Assembly (NCBI RefSeq): GCF_022664465.1
Contig: NZ_JAKREV010000011.1
Location: 1 to 43,722 of the forward strand
Source of the DNA: Sphingomonas hankookensis
GTDB lineage: Bacteria > Pseudomonadota > Alphaproteobacteria > Sphingomonadales > Sphingomonadaceae
Length of the DNA: 43,722 nt
Direction: 5' to 3'
Each line of letters begins with the position of its first letter. Position 1 is the first letter of the stretch. A model generated the notes under the pieces. It was given only the letters and a program-made list of their open reading frames with translations, was not told the origin of the DNA and ran no database searches. Made by a program: the position numbers and the translations under genes. Shown piece after piece: positions 24,852 through 38,119 of the stretch.

Positions 24852-25178
24852 GGCTAACCCTTGGCCATGCTAATCGCAAATCAGGCCAGCGAACGCGCGC
24901 ATGGGCTGGCCCGTGGGATCAATCGCTGATCGGTTGAGCTGGCTTCTGCGCGCCCGGTGCCCGGGGTTGTGCGGTAATCCTCGCGATAGCCAATGCTCTG
25001 ATCGAACGCGTCAGCCGGCATTTGCCGTTGCTTCTGCAACCGAACTCGACGGGAGTGCGACGATCCTGTCCGTGTCAACGATCACGGAGGAAGCGGATTT
25101 CTTTCTCGAGCATACGGACGAACGCTGGTCGACCGGTACCTCGATCGACGACGGGGATTGAACCGGGGGGTGTGACAG
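24852..25178. other. Non-coding gap between hipBA operators and integrase terminator
   Basis: About 325 bases between two minus-strand units. Open frames here are short and lack ribosome sites or family likeness. I see no repeat or structure beyond the hairpin that follows at 25179-25211. Confidence 0.4.
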
Positions 25179-25211
25179 AACCTCGGACACGATCCGATCC
25201 TGTCCGAGGTT
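25179..25211. terminator. Hairpin downstream of the integrase gene
   Basis: AACCTCGGACA (25179-25189) pairs exactly with TGTCCGAGGTT (25201-25211) over an 11-base loop. It lies 28 bases past the integrase stop and is a likely terminator for it, though only a weak T run follows on the minus strand. Confidence 0.6.
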
Positions 25212-25239
25212 TCGTCATGGCGTCGTGGCGGTGCCGGGG

Positions 25240-26466
25240 CTAGCCCGTCGCCCTCTTGCCGAAATCGGCCCTCACGACATTCCCTCCGTCGCACAACCTG
25301 TCGAGATAGTCGGACCAGTGCTGCATCATGTCCACGCGCTCGTCCCAATACTCGCCCCGTGCGTAGATGCGCCGCACCTGGTTGGTATCGACATGCGCGA
25401 GTTGCCGCTCGATCGCGTCGGGATTCCACTTGCCCATCTCCTTGAGCAGCGTGGCGCCCATCGCCCTGAACCCGTGCGCCGTCATCTGGTCGGTCGTGTA
25501 GCCGAGCTTGCGCAGGCCCTGGTTGACGGTGTTCTCGGACATCGGCTTTCGAGGCTTGCCGAGGCAGGGAAACAGATATTTCCACCAGTGCGTGTGCCCG
25601 CAAAGCTCCTTAAGCATCGCGATGACTTGCCGCGACAGGGGCACGCGGTGCGGCCGGCGCATCTTCATGCGCTCGGCAGGCACGAACCAGATCGCCTCGT
25701 CGAAATCGATGTCGCTCCATTCCGCTTGCCGAAGCTCGCCGGGACGAAGCAATACATGCGGCGAGAGGCGCATGGCTATCACCGTCACCTTGTGGCCGGT
25801 GTAGCCGTCGATCGCCCGCAGCAGCGCACCGACCTCTGACGGTCGCGTGATGGCGGCGAAATGCTTGACCTTCGGCACGACGATCGCGCCGCGAAGGTCG
25901 GCGGCGACGTCCTTTTCGCACCGGACGGTCGCCACGCCATAGCGAAACACGCGGCTGAGGACGCTGCGCATGCGCCGTGCGCTCTCATAGGCACCGGTGG
26001 CTTCCACCGCGCGCAGGACGGCCAGCGCCTCATGCGGCGTGATCTGCGCGATCGGGATGGTGCCGATCAGGGGGTAGGCCTTGGCGAGCAGCCACCGGAT
26101 CTTGTCGACGGTCACGGGCGCCAGTCCGTCGCGCTCGCATTTGACGAGCCATTCCTCGGCGACTGCCTGGAAGGTGTTCGCCGCCGCGTACTTGGCGGCG
26201 ATCCGGGCGCGCTTCTTCTCCAGCGCCGGATCGATCCCTTCCGCAAGCTTCTTCTTGGCGTCGTCCCGGCGAGCACGCGCCTCGGCGAGGCTCACGGCCG
26301 GCCATCCGCCGAGATGGAGCTTCTTCTGCTTGTCCAGGAACCGATAGTTGAAGCGCCACAGCTTCGAGCCGTTGGGCTGGACGACAAGGTACAGGTTTTG
26401 TGAATCGGAGAGTTGCCAGGCCTTCTCCCTGGGCTTGGCGGCGTTGATCTGGATGTAGGTCAGCAT
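25240..26466 (-). CDS. Tyrosine integrase of the P4/DUF4102 type
   Basis: A 408-residue site-specific recombinase. The N-terminal DUF4102 arm-binding part (KLWRFNYRFLDKQKKLHLGGWPAVSLAEARARRDDAKKKLAEGIDP) is followed by a SAM-like core-binding domain and the catalytic domain. Active-site residues are Arg in LLRPGELRQAEW, the HxxR motif in TAHGFRAMGATLL, His in ERQLAHVD, and Tyr in RRIYARGEYWDER. ATG 26466 (MLTYIQINAAK) is chosen. It lies 177 bases from the 3' end of tRNA-Leu, the usual setting for integrases that insert into tRNA 3' ends. The gene appears intact. Confidence 0.93.
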   Translation of the reverse strand: MLTYIQINAAKPREKAWQLSDSQNLYLVVQPNGSKLWRFNYRFLDKQKKLHLGGWPAVSLAEARARRDDAKKKLAEGIDPALEKKRARIAAKYAAANTFQAVAEEWLVKCERDGLAPVTVDKIRWLLAKAYPLIGTIPIAQITPHEALAVLRAVEATGAYESARRMRSVLSRVFRYGVATVRCEKDVAADLRGAIVVPKVKHFAAITRPSEVGALLRAIDGYTGHKVTVIAMRLSPHVLLRPGELRQAEWSDIDFDEAIWFVPAERMKMRRPHRVPLSRQVIAMLKELCGHTHWWKYLFPCLGKPRKPMSENTVNQGLRKLGYTTDQMTAHGFRAMGATLLKEMGKWNPDAIERQLAHVDTNQVRRIYARGEYWDERVDMMQHWSDYLDRLCDGGNVVRADFGKRATG

Positions 26467-26643
26467 GGTCGTTTTCCCAGCAGGGCCGGGTCGATCCGAG
26501 GGCATCAAAAAGGGCAGCATTTTGTGGTCGCTGCTGATGCCCATAGGCGGATTTCGCCGGACGATGTCTGGCGATTCTCCGTCGAGAAATGCTGCGAAAC
26601 CAGTCGCTTACTGGACGATGCTGGACGTATCCAGAGCCAGTAG

Positions 26644-26668
26644 TGGTGCCCAGAAGAGGACTCGAACC
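26644..26668. other. Probable attachment-site core: 3' end of tRNA-Leu
   Basis: The T-arm and acceptor 3' part of the tRNA gene lie at the edge of the island, beside the integrase. P4-type integrases recombine in this segment and restore the tRNA. I did not find a second copy elsewhere in the window by eye, so the far end of the island is not located. Confidence 0.5.
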
Positions 26669-26730
26669 TCCACGACCTTGCGATCGCCAGCACCTGAAGC
26701 TGGTGCGTCTACCAATTCCGCCATCTGGGC
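26644..26730 (-). tRNA. tRNA-Leu (anticodon CAG)
   Basis: Read on the minus strand: acceptor GCCCAGA pairs with TCTGGGC, the D-loop has AATTGGTAGACGC, the anticodon stem-loop is CCAGC-TTCAGGT-GCTGG with anticodon CAG, and the T-arm has GGTTCGAGTCC. A long variable arm fits a class II leucine tRNA. The CCA end is encoded. Total 87 bases including CCA. Confidence 0.95.
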
Positions 26731-26746
26731 ACGGGGTAGGAGGGCG

Positions 26747-26775
26747 CCTCTACGGGTGGGTCGGCGGGGTGTCAA
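26747..26775 (-). promoter_or_regulatory. Candidate promoter of tRNA-Leu
   Basis: On the minus strand, TTGACA (26775-26770) is followed after 17 bases by TAGAGG (26752-26747), about 17 bases ahead of the tRNA. The -35 is perfect, the -10 is weak. A 13-base palindrome CAACAACTTGTTG (26773-26785) overlaps the -35. Confidence 0.5.
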
Positions 26776-26864
26776 CAACTTGTTGCGGGTTTTTACGTGG
26801 TCCTTGCCGTTTTGCTGCAGGAGCGGCATGGGGGCGGCATACAGGCAGGCATAAGGCGGACTCG

Positions 26865-27809
26865 ATGAAGAACCAGTTGGTGACGCTGTTCGGCGGCGGC
26901 GGCTTTATCGGCCGCTATGTCGTGCAGGAATTGCTGAAGGCGGGCGCGCGCGTCCGCATCGCACAGCGCGATCCGCGCCAGGCACTGTACCTGCGTACCC
27001 AGGGTGGCCTCGGCCAGACGCAGTTCGTCGCGGCCGACCTGTCGCGGCCCGACACGGTCGCGCGCGCGGTCGCCGGATCGGATGCGGTCGTGAACCTCGT
27101 CGGCATCCTCGAGGGTGATTTCGACAAGGTGCATGTCGCCGGCGCGCGGACCATTGCCGAGGCGGCGGCTGCGGCCGGTGCGAAAGCATTCGTGCAGATT
27201 TCGGCGATCGGTGCCGATGCAGCTTCGCCGTCCGCCTATGGTCGGTCGAAGGCGGCGGGCGAGGAAGCGGTCCGCGCCGCCTTCCCGACCGCAACGATCC
27301 TGCGCCCCTCGATCGTGTTCGGGCGCGAGGACGGGTTCGTCAATCGCTTCGCCGGGATGATCGCCGGGTCGCCCGCGCTGATCGGTCGTCCGATCGTGCC
27401 GGTGATGGCGGCGGGCACCAAGTTCCAGCCGATCTACGTCGTCGATCTGGCGCAGGTGGTGGTGAAGGCGCTGGCCGATGCCGACCGCTTCGGCGGGCGG
27501 ACCTATGCGATCGGCGGTCCGGACGTGATCACGATGGGCGAGTTGAACCGCTGGATCGCGCAGGCGATCGGGCGCGACGTGCGCTTCATCGAAATTCCGA
27601 ACGATCTGGGCGGGGCGATCGCAGCGATGCCGCTCACTCCGATCAGCAAGGATCAATGGGCGATGCTGTCGCGCGACAATGTCGTCGGCGGCGATGTGGC
27701 CGGAATCGAGGCGTTCGACGTGCGGCCGGTGCCGCTGGCGACGGTCGCGCCCGAATGGCTGGTCGTCTATCGCAAGAACGGCCGCTTCAACAAGGTCGCG
27801 CGCGCATGA
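26865..27809 (+). CDS. NDUFA9-like atypical SDR, NAD(P)-binding protein
   Basis: A 314-residue protein of the atypical short-chain dehydrogenase group related to the complex I accessory subunit NDUFA9. The dinucleotide-binding motif is TLFGGGGFIGRYVVQEL. AVVNLVGIL, VQISAIGAD, the YGRSKAAGEEAV stretch (Y-x-x-x-K) and ILRPSIVFGREDGFVNRFAGM all fit. It may assist complex I or ubiquinone-linked metabolism. ATG 26865 (MKNQLVTLFG) is chosen with AAGGCGG upstream. It overlaps uppP by 4 bases, a pairing common in sphingomonads. Confidence 0.88.
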   Translation: MKNQLVTLFGGGGFIGRYVVQELLKAGARVRIAQRDPRQALYLRTQGGLGQTQFVAADLSRPDTVARAVAGSDAVVNLVGILEGDFDKVHVAGARTIAEAAAAAGAKAFVQISAIGADAASPSAYGRSKAAGEEAVRAAFPTATILRPSIVFGREDGFVNRFAGMIAGSPALIGRPIVPVMAAGTKFQPIYVVDLAQVVVKALADADRFGGRTYAIGGPDVITMGELNRWIAQAIGRDVRFIEIPNDLGGAIAAMPLTPISKDQWAMLSRDNVVGGDVAGIEAFDVRPVPLATVAPEWLVVYRKNGRFNKVARA

Positions 27810-28651
27810 CCCCTGCCATGGCGTGGCTCGAAGCCGCGATCCTCGGCATCATCCAGGGGCTGACCGAGTTTCTGCCGGTATCGTCGAGCGCGCATCTGCG
27901 CATCGCCGGGGCGTTCCTGCCGTCGCATACCGATCCGGGGGCGGCGTTCACCGCGATCATCCAGATCGGGACCGAGGCGGCGGTGCTGCTCTATTTTCGC
28001 AAGGACATCTGGCGCATCGCGACGGCGTGGCTGGGGCAGTTTGCCGGCAAGCAGGATCATGCGGCGCGCGACAATGCGCGGCTCGGCTGGCTGGTGATCG
28101 TCGGCACGTTGCCGATCGTCGTGCTGGGGTTGTTGTTCAAGGATGCGATCGAGACGTCGCTGCGCAACCTGTGGTTCACCGCGTTCAGCCTGATCGGCTT
28201 CGGCATCCTGCTGGGCATCGCCGATGTCGTCGGGCGGCGGCGCTGGGGAATCGACCGGCTGCGCTGGGGCAGTGGGATCGTGTTCGGCTTTGCCCAGGCG
28301 ATGGCGTTGCTGCCGGGCGTGTCGCGGTCGGGCGGTACGATCACCGCCGGGCTGTTCATGGGGTTCACCCGCGAAGCGGCGGCGCGCTATTCGTTCCTGC
28401 TGGCGATCCCGGCGGTGCTGGCATCGGGGCTGTACCAGCTGCTCAAGACGTGGGGGCAGTTCGGTCCGTACGGGCCGGGACCGACCTTGCTGGCGACCGT
28501 CATCTCGTTCGTCGTGGGATATGCATCGATCGTCGGATTCCTGAAGCTCGTATCGACGCGGGGTTATATGGTGTTCGTGGTCTATCGCGTGCTGCTGGGC
28601 GGGACGCTGATCTATCTCCTGTCGCAAGGGCAGATCGCCGCTTTGGCATAG
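27806..28651 (+). CDS. uppP: Undecaprenyl-diphosphatase UppP/BacA
   Basis: An integral membrane phosphatase of 281 residues that recycles the lipid carrier of cell-wall synthesis. Motifs: LEAAILGIIQGLTEFLPVSSSAHLRI near the start, and PGVSRSGGTITAGLFMGFTREAAARYSFLLAIPA in the middle, the catalytic pair of BacA. About eight membrane segments can be seen. The start ATG overlaps the preceding stop (ATGA). Confidence 0.95.
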   Translation: MTPAMAWLEAAILGIIQGLTEFLPVSSSAHLRIAGAFLPSHTDPGAAFTAIIQIGTEAAVLLYFRKDIWRIATAWLGQFAGKQDHAARDNARLGWLVIVGTLPIVVLGLLFKDAIETSLRNLWFTAFSLIGFGILLGIADVVGRRRWGIDRLRWGSGIVFGFAQAMALLPGVSRSGGTITAGLFMGFTREAAARYSFLLAIPAVLASGLYQLLKTWGQFGPYGPGPTLLATVISFVVGYASIVGFLKLVSTRGYMVFVVYRVLLGGTLIYLLSQGQIAALA

Positions 28652-28667
28652 GGCCGACACGGCCCTA
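28649..28667 (+). terminator. Short hairpin at the uppP stop
   Basis: TAGGGCC (28649-28655, beginning with the uppP stop codon) pairs with GGCCCTA (28661-28667) over a 5-base loop, then AAAA. The T tract is missing, so termination may be partial. Confidence 0.4.
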
Positions 28668-28690
28668 AAAGCTGTTGTTGCGAATGGTTC

Positions 28691-28720
28691 TTGAAAAATG
28701 ACGGTTTATCTCGATCTAAT
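28691..28720 (+). promoter_or_regulatory. Candidate sigma-70 promoter of the gltD operon
   Basis: TTGAAA (28691-28696), an 18-base spacer and TCTAAT (28715-28720) precede gltD by about 80 bases. GGAGG at 28793-28797 is the ribosome site. The stretch 28690-28760 is AT-rich compared with its surroundings. Confidence 0.5.
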
Positions 28721-28802
28721 AAGGTCAGTATAGCTTACCTAATAACCGTTTGTTGCGTGACTCTGGCCAATAAATATGCTTTTCGGGCGTCCGGAGGGCA
28801 TC

Positions 28803-30248
28803 ATGGCCGATCAAGCAATGCTGAAGTTCGTTTCGCGACCACAGGCCTATCCGGCCAAGCGCGAGCCCGAATTGCGCGCCGAGGATTTCCGCGAGATCGC
28901 GGAACGCTACGCGCCGCCGACGGCGGAGGATCAGGCGGGACGCTGCTCGCAGTGCGGCGTCCCCTATTGCTCGGTCCATTGCCCGCTGCACAACCACATC
29001 CCCGACTGGTTGCGCCTGACCGCCGAGGGGCGGTTGCAGGAAGCGTATCAGCTGTCGAACAGCACCTCGACCATGCCCGAGATCTGCGGCCGCATCTGCC
29101 CGCAGGACCGGCTGTGCGAGGGCAATTGCGTTATCGAGTTTTCCGGCCACGGCGCGGTCACCATCGGGTCGGTGGAAAAGTTCATCACCGACACCGCATG
29201 GGAAATGGGCTGGGTCGAACCGGTCGCGGTCGGTCCGTCGCGGGGACAGTCGATTGGCATCGTCGGCGCCGGCCCCGCTGGCCTCGCGGCGGCGGAGTGG
29301 CTGCGCAACCTCGGTTACGACGTCCATGTCTATGACCGCTACGACCGCGCCGGCGGGCTGCTGACCTATGGCATCCCCGGCTTCAAGCTCGAAAAGCCGG
29401 TCGTCATGCGCCGGGTCGAGCGGCTGAAGGAAGGCGGCATCGTCTTCCACGAAGGGTATGAGGTCGGCCGCGACGCCAAGCTCGACGACCTGCGCCAACG
29501 CCACGACGCGATCCTGATCGCGACCGGCGTGTACAAGCCGCGCGCGATCAAGGCGCCGGGCATCGGCAGCGGCGGGGTGGTCGACGCGCTCGATTATCTG
29601 ACCGCGTCGAACAAGGTCGGGTTCGGCGACAGCGTGCCCGCCTATGACGACGGCTCGCTCAACGCGGCGGGCAAGAACGTCGTCGTCGTCGGCGGCGGCG
29701 ATACCGCGATGGACTGCGTCCGCACCGCGATCCGTCAAGGCGCCAAGTCGGTGAAGTGCCTCTATCGCCGCGACCGCGCCAACATGCCCGGATCGCAGCG
29801 CGAAGTGGCCAATGCCGAGGAAGAGGGCGTCGAGTTCGTCTGGCTCTCCGCCCCCGCCGCGTTCGACGATCGCGACGGACAGGTGGTGCAGGTCCGTGCG
29901 ACGGGGATGCGTCTGGGCGCACCCGACGCCTCCGGTCGCCGCGCGCCGGAAACCGATCCGGGCAACGAGTTCGTGCTCGACGCCGATCTGGTGGTGAAGG
30001 CGCTGGGCTTCGATGCCGAAGACCTGCCGACGCTGTTCGACGCACCCGAACTGGGCGTGACCCGCTGGGGTACGGTGCGGGTCGATGGCAAGTCGATGAT
30101 GACGTCGCTCGACGGCGTGTTCGCGGCGGGCGACATCGTCCGCGGCGCGTCGCTGGTGGTGTGGGCGATCCGCGACGGACGCGACGTGACCGACCGGATG
30201 CACGCGTATCTGAAGGCGAAGGCCAAGGCCGAAAGGCAAGCGGCATGA
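28803..30248 (+). CDS. gltD: Glutamate synthase small (beta) subunit
   Basis: A 481-residue flavoprotein that passes NADPH electrons to the large subunit. The N-terminal iron-sulfur part has RCSQCGVPYCSVHCPLHNHIPDW and MPEICGRICPQDRLCEGNC. Two Rossmann folds follow: IGIVGAGPAGLAAAEWL (FAD) and VVVVGGGDTAMDCVRTAI (NADPH). It ends with DGVFAAGDIVRGASLVVWAIRDGRD. ATG 28803 has GGAGG 5 bases before; an ATG at 28776 is less likely. The stop overlaps the next gene by 4 bases. Confidence 0.96.
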   Translation: MADQAMLKFVSRPQAYPAKREPELRAEDFREIAERYAPPTAEDQAGRCSQCGVPYCSVHCPLHNHIPDWLRLTAEGRLQEAYQLSNSTSTMPEICGRICPQDRLCEGNCVIEFSGHGAVTIGSVEKFITDTAWEMGWVEPVAVGPSRGQSIGIVGAGPAGLAAAEWLRNLGYDVHVYDRYDRAGGLLTYGIPGFKLEKPVVMRRVERLKEGGIVFHEGYEVGRDAKLDDLRQRHDAILIATGVYKPRAIKAPGIGSGGVVDALDYLTASNKVGFGDSVPAYDDGSLNAAGKNVVVVGGGDTAMDCVRTAIRQGAKSVKCLYRRDRANMPGSQREVANAEEEGVEFVWLSAPAAFDDRDGQVVQVRATGMRLGAPDASGRRAPETDPGNEFVLDADLVVKALGFDAEDLPTLFDAPELGVTRWGTVRVDGKSMMTSLDGVFAAGDIVRGASLVVWAIRDGRDVTDRMHAYLKAKAKAERQAA

Positions 30249-30840
30249 AGTCGCTGTTCCTCGCCGCCGCGCTGCTCGGCGCTGCGCCCGCACTGGCGCA
30301 GGCACCGGCTGCCCCGGCAACGACGCAGCCGGTCGATCCGGCGCGGCTGGCACTGGCCGAGCGTACGGTCGCGGTGCTGGTGCCCGAGGGCGTGTATCTG
30401 CGGATGATGCGCGATCAATTCCCGGCGATGATGAATGCCATGCTCGGGAGTTTCATGGATACGGTGCCCGGCGGACCGGAGAAACTGCGCGACGCCGATC
30501 CTGCATTCAAGGAACGGATGCGGATCATGACGAAGGTGATGGGTGAGGAATTGGGCCCGCTGATGGCCCGGCTGGAACCGTCGCTGCGCACGGGCATGGC
30601 TCGGTCGCTCTCGAAACGCTTTACCGCACAGCAACTGACCGATCTCGACGCCTTCTTCGCCACCCCGTCTGGCAAGGCATTTGGCAACGAGTTCATGTTG
30701 TTGTTCACCGAGCCGGAAATCATGGCCGAAATGATGAAGATGACGCCGGTCATGCTTCAGGAAATGCCGAACATCATGAAGAAGGTCGAGGCCGCGACCG
30801 CGCATCTGCCGCAGCCTCCCAAGCCGAAGGGCGACAAGCA

Positions 30841-30844
<4 letters not shown>
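30245..30844 (+). CDS. Secreted DUF2059-like protein
   Basis: A 199-residue protein with a signal peptide (MKSLFLAAALLGAAPALAQAP) followed by mostly helical sequence. SLSKRFTAQQLTDLDAFFATPSGKAFGNEF is the typical DUF2059 motif, and the tail is Met-rich (IMAEMMKMTPVMLQEMPNIMKKV). Function unknown; it is likely periplasmic. It is set between gltD and gltB with ATGA overlaps at both ends, so it is always made with glutamate synthase although the enzyme is cytoplasmic. Confidence 0.82.
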
Positions 30845-35367
<4,523 letters not shown>

Positions 35368-35371
35368 CCGG

Positions 35372-35773
35372 TCAGCCGGTGCGGCAGGACAGGGTGGCTT
35401 CGGGGGGCGTGGCGAACAGCCACGCCTCCGCCTCGTCCACCTCGTCGAAATAGCGCGTGTCGCGCCCCTTGGCGGCACGTCGGATCTGCATCGCCGCCAG
35501 CGACCGCCCGACGACGAACGCGATGCGCCGCGACCGATAATGCGGGTCGGCCAGCACCTGCTGGAACCCCGTCACGCTCTCCGACGCTTGAATATCCATC
35601 GCCCGAATATCCACCAACGACAAATGGTCATTGGGTCGCGCCTTTAGTATGCGGAACGCCGCGTTGCGTTCGGTTACGAAGCGCGTGATGTCCGCCGGTT
35701 CGAAGAAGCCGGACATACTGATCCGCATCAGCCCGCGCGGAACGTCGTTGATGATCGAAAAGCTTGCTTCCAT
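35372..35773 (-). CDS. SpoIIAA/STAS-like protein
   Basis: About 133 residues starting at ATG 35773 (MEASFSIINDVPRGLMRISMSGFFEPADITRFVTERNAAFR). The alternating strand/helix pattern, including HLSLVDIRAMDIQASESVTGFQQVL and RRIAFVVGRSLAAMQIRRAAKGRDTRYFDEVDEAEAWL, fits the SpoIIAA-like fold of small cytoplasmic proteins. No ribosome site settles the start; ATG 35806 is also possible. Role unknown. It converges on gltB. Confidence 0.7.
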   Translation of the reverse strand: MEASFSIINDVPRGLMRISMSGFFEPADITRFVTERNAAFRILKARPNDHLSLVDIRAMDIQASESVTGFQQVLADPHYRSRRIAFVVGRSLAAMQIRRAAKGRDTRYFDEVDEAEAWLFATPPEATLSCRTG

Positions 35774-35865
35774 GGTGACAGCATCGCGCAACACCGGTTT
35801 CCACATCGTTACTTCGACCAAAAACAACGTCTTGACACCAAAGGACGATCATAAATTGCGCAATG

Positions 35866-36423
35866 CTACCGATTGCGTGCTGTAGGGCGAACCGCCAGCC
35901 AGCCGAATCCGGCATAGATGGCGAGCGCCGGCCAGCCGCCATCGGTCGCAAAGAGATAGGCGATACCGATCATGGTGAGGATGGCGGCGGCGACCATCGC
36001 GATCCGCAGGGGCAGCGACGCGGCGAGCATTGCCGCCCCCGTGACGCTCGCCACCACCGCCTGCACCCCCAGCCAGGCATAGGAGGCGGTGGCGCCGATC
36101 GATCCCGTCACGGGCAGCTTGACGGTGGCATAGCCGCGCATCGCATTGGGAAAGCTGTCGGCGGCGAGATGCAGCCCGATGCCGATCGCCAGCCCCGCTG
36201 CCACCGGTCGCCAGCGCGTGGCGAACAGCGCAAGGACGATCGGGAGCAGCGAATGGGTCAGGGCGCTGCGATGGCCGATCGGCAGCAACAGGTCGAGATC
36301 GGGCAGCGTCGTACCGGCGATGCCCGCCGTCACCACGGCCACCGCCTGCACCCATGGCCGCGGCGAACGATCGGCAAGGACGATGCTTGCGACCAACCAC
36401 AACAGGCTCACGAGCAATCCCAC
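35866..36423 (-). CDS. Inner-membrane protein, YdjM-like metal-dependent hydrolase family
   Basis: Several membrane helices surround the motif PDLDLLLPIGHRSALTHSLLP and the downstream GIGLHLAADSFP, which carry the Asp and His residues typical of the LexA-regulated YdjM-like membrane hydrolases. I place the start at GTG 36423 (about 185 residues), because GGAAGGGG lies just upstream and longer frames would run into the divergent GST gene. Catalytic activity is unproven for the family. Confidence 0.72.
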   Translation of the reverse strand: MGLLVSLLWLVASIVLADRSPRPWVQAVAVVTAGIAGTTLPDLDLLLPIGHRSALTHSLLPIVLALFATRWRPVAAGLAIGIGLHLAADSFPNAMRGYATVKLPVTGSIGATASYAWLGVQAVVASVTGAAMLAASLPLRIAMVAAAILTMIGIAYLFATDGGWPALAIYAGFGWLAVRPTARNR

Positions 36424-36468
36424 ACGAATCCCCTTCCGCCCGGCAATCACGCCGCCTAACACGGGACC

Positions 36469-37140
36469 ATGTGGCAGCTCCTGCAATTCCCGCTATGTCC
36501 CTTTTCGCGGAAAGTCCGCCTGCTGCTGGCCGAAAAGAGCATCGGCTATCAGCCGGTGCGCGAATCGCCCTGGGCACGGCGCGACGAATTCCTGCACATC
36601 AACCCGGCGGGTCAGACGCCGGTGATGATCGATGACGCCGCCGGCATCCGGCTGATCGATTCGATGGCGATCTGCGAATATATCGAGGAGACGGGCGACA
36701 AACCGGCGATGCTGAACGGCAGCGCCGCCGATCGCGCCGAACAACGCCGGCTGGTGACGTGGTTCGACACCCAATTCTACCGCGAGATCACCGGCCCGCT
36801 GCTGATGGAGCGGATGGAGAAGCGCATCGTCCACCGCCAGACGCCCGACACGCGCGTGCTGCGCGAGGCGATGAAGGCGGCGGTCGAGCATCTCGACTAT
36901 ATCGATTACCTGCTGGATCATCGGCAGTGGATCGGCGGCGCGACGATGAGCCTTGCCGATCTGGCCGCCGCGGCGCAGATTTCGATTGCCGACTATCTGG
37001 GCGGGATCGATTTCAAGACGCACGACCTTGCCAAGCGCTGGTATGTCGGGATGAAGAGCCGGCCGAGCTTCCGCCCGCTGCTGGCGGAGCGGATGGAGGG
37101 CGTGCCCCCGCCGGCGGATTATGAGAAGCTCGACGTCTGA
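36469..37140 (+). CDS. Glutathione S-transferase family protein
   Basis: A 223-residue GST. The N-terminal thioredoxin fold contains LLQFPLCPFSRKVRLLLAEKSIGYQ with a Cys-Pro-x-Ser site, then INPAGQTPVMIDDAAGIRLIDSMAICEYIEE for glutathione contact. The all-helical C-terminal half follows (GGATMSLADLAAAAQISIADYLGGID). Substrate unknown. It faces the membrane-protein gene with a short shared region. Confidence 0.9.
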   Translation: MWQLLQFPLCPFSRKVRLLLAEKSIGYQPVRESPWARRDEFLHINPAGQTPVMIDDAAGIRLIDSMAICEYIEETGDKPAMLNGSAADRAEQRRLVTWFDTQFYREITGPLLMERMEKRIVHRQTPDTRVLREAMKAAVEHLDYIDYLLDHRQWIGGATMSLADLAAAAQISIADYLGGIDFKTHDLAKRWYVGMKSRPSFRPLLAERMEGVPPPADYEKLDV

Positions 37141-37163
37141 AGCCGTTCCCTCTTTGCCTCTTC

Positions 37164-37282
37164 CCGTTCGGTTCGAGTAGCGATCGAGCGTAGTCGAGAG
37201 CGCGTATCGAGAACGCCTCTCCCCGGGCAGCAGTTCTTGACGGACGCTTCTCGACAGGCTCGAAGCTGCTCGAACCGAACGG
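37164..37282. repeat. Inverted REP-like repeat beside the IS element
   Basis: CCGTTCGGTTCGAG (37164-37177) returns as its complement CTCGAACCGAACGG (37269-37282). Between them lie further TCGAG/CTCGA motifs that partly pair (CGTAGTCGAGAGCG against CGCTTCTCGACAGG). Such repeats are frequent between genes in sphingomonads. No gene is visible from 37141 to the IS left end at 37309. Confidence 0.65.
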
Positions 37283-37308
37283 ATGGGTTCGGGGCCTGGG
37301 TGTCCTAG

Positions 37309-38119
37309 GGCCTGTGGGGATTCACAAAGTGTGATGGATGTGATTCAGGCTTTGGATGGATCGCGACGTACTCACAGACGCCCAGTGGGCGAGGATTGAG
37401 CCGCATTGTCTGGGCAAGCGGACTGACCCTGGCCGGAGTGGCAGGGACAATCGGCTGTTTGTGGAGGCGGTGCTGTGGATTGCGCGCACGGGCAGCCCGT
37501 GGCGCGATCTGCCTGGACGCTTCGGCAACTGGAGTACGGCCTTCCGGCGTTTTCACGACTGGCGCGAAGCCGATGTCTTCAAACGGATATTCGACGCGCT
37601 ATCGGACGAGTCGGACCTCGAATACGCCATGGTCGACGCCACCATCGTCAAGGTCCACCGTCATGGTCAGGGCGCAAAAGAGGGACTCAGAGCCAGGCAT
37701 TGGTCGCTCCAACGGCGGCATGACGACCAAGATCCTCGCGCTGACCGATGCACTGGGCAACCTCGTGCGCTTCCGCCTGATGCCGGGACACAGTTTCGAC
37801 ACCGTCGGCGTTCCGCCGTTGATCGACGGGATCGCCTTCGACGGCCTGATCGCGGACAAGGCATTCGACAGCAATGCCATCATCGCCGACCTCGACGAGC
37901 GCGGGGCGGCGGTCATTATCTCGCAGCATCCACGGCGCATCGGCGCGCGCAAGATCGACGCCGCCATCTACACATGGCGCCATCTCATCGAGAACTTCTT
38001 TTGCAAGCTCAAGGAGTTCAAGCGCGTCGCCATGCGTGCCTGCAAGACCGACTGCAGCTTCGAGGCCATGATCTACCTCGCCGCCGCGGTCATCAACTCA
38101 CGATGAATCCCCACAGATC
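37309..38119 (+). mobile_element. IS5-family (IS427-like) insertion sequence
   Basis: An 811-base element with terminal inverted repeats GGCCTGTGGGGATTCA (left) and GATCTGTGGGGATTCA (right, read inward), 14 of 16 identical. It is flanked by a direct repeat CTAG (37305-37308 and 38120-38123), the YTAR target typical of the group. It contains one interrupted transposase. The right target copy is also the stop codon region of the neighbouring outer-membrane-like gene. Confidence 0.9.
37356..38106 (+). pseudogene. IS5-family transposase, two frames
   Basis: The first frame from ATG 37356 carries the IS5 N-terminal domain (MDRDVLTDAQWARIEPHCLG, DLPGRFGNWSTAFRRFHDW) and the first catalytic Asp in YAMVDATIVKVHRHGQGAK. 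The rest is in another frame: GRSNGGMTTKILALTDALGN, LIADKAFDSNAI (second Asp) and YTWRHLIENFFCKLK, the Y-x2-R-x3-E-x6-K signature. Against the usual text GQGAKGGTQSQAIGRS, one G and one C are missing near 37677-37710, so the string TQSQA falls in a third frame. Simple -1 slippage, common in this group, would not join the two parts. The transposase is probably dead. Confidence 0.8.

Noticed and set aside
37164..37282. Possible CRISPR or attachment site
   Set aside because: The units are inverted rather than direct, not regularly spaced and few; they fit REP-like intergenic repeats.
37675..37712. Programmed -1 frameshift in the IS5 transposase
   Set aside because: A -1 slip at the AAAAG run leads into a frame that stops at about 37723, not into the catalytic frame; two single-base losses explain it better.
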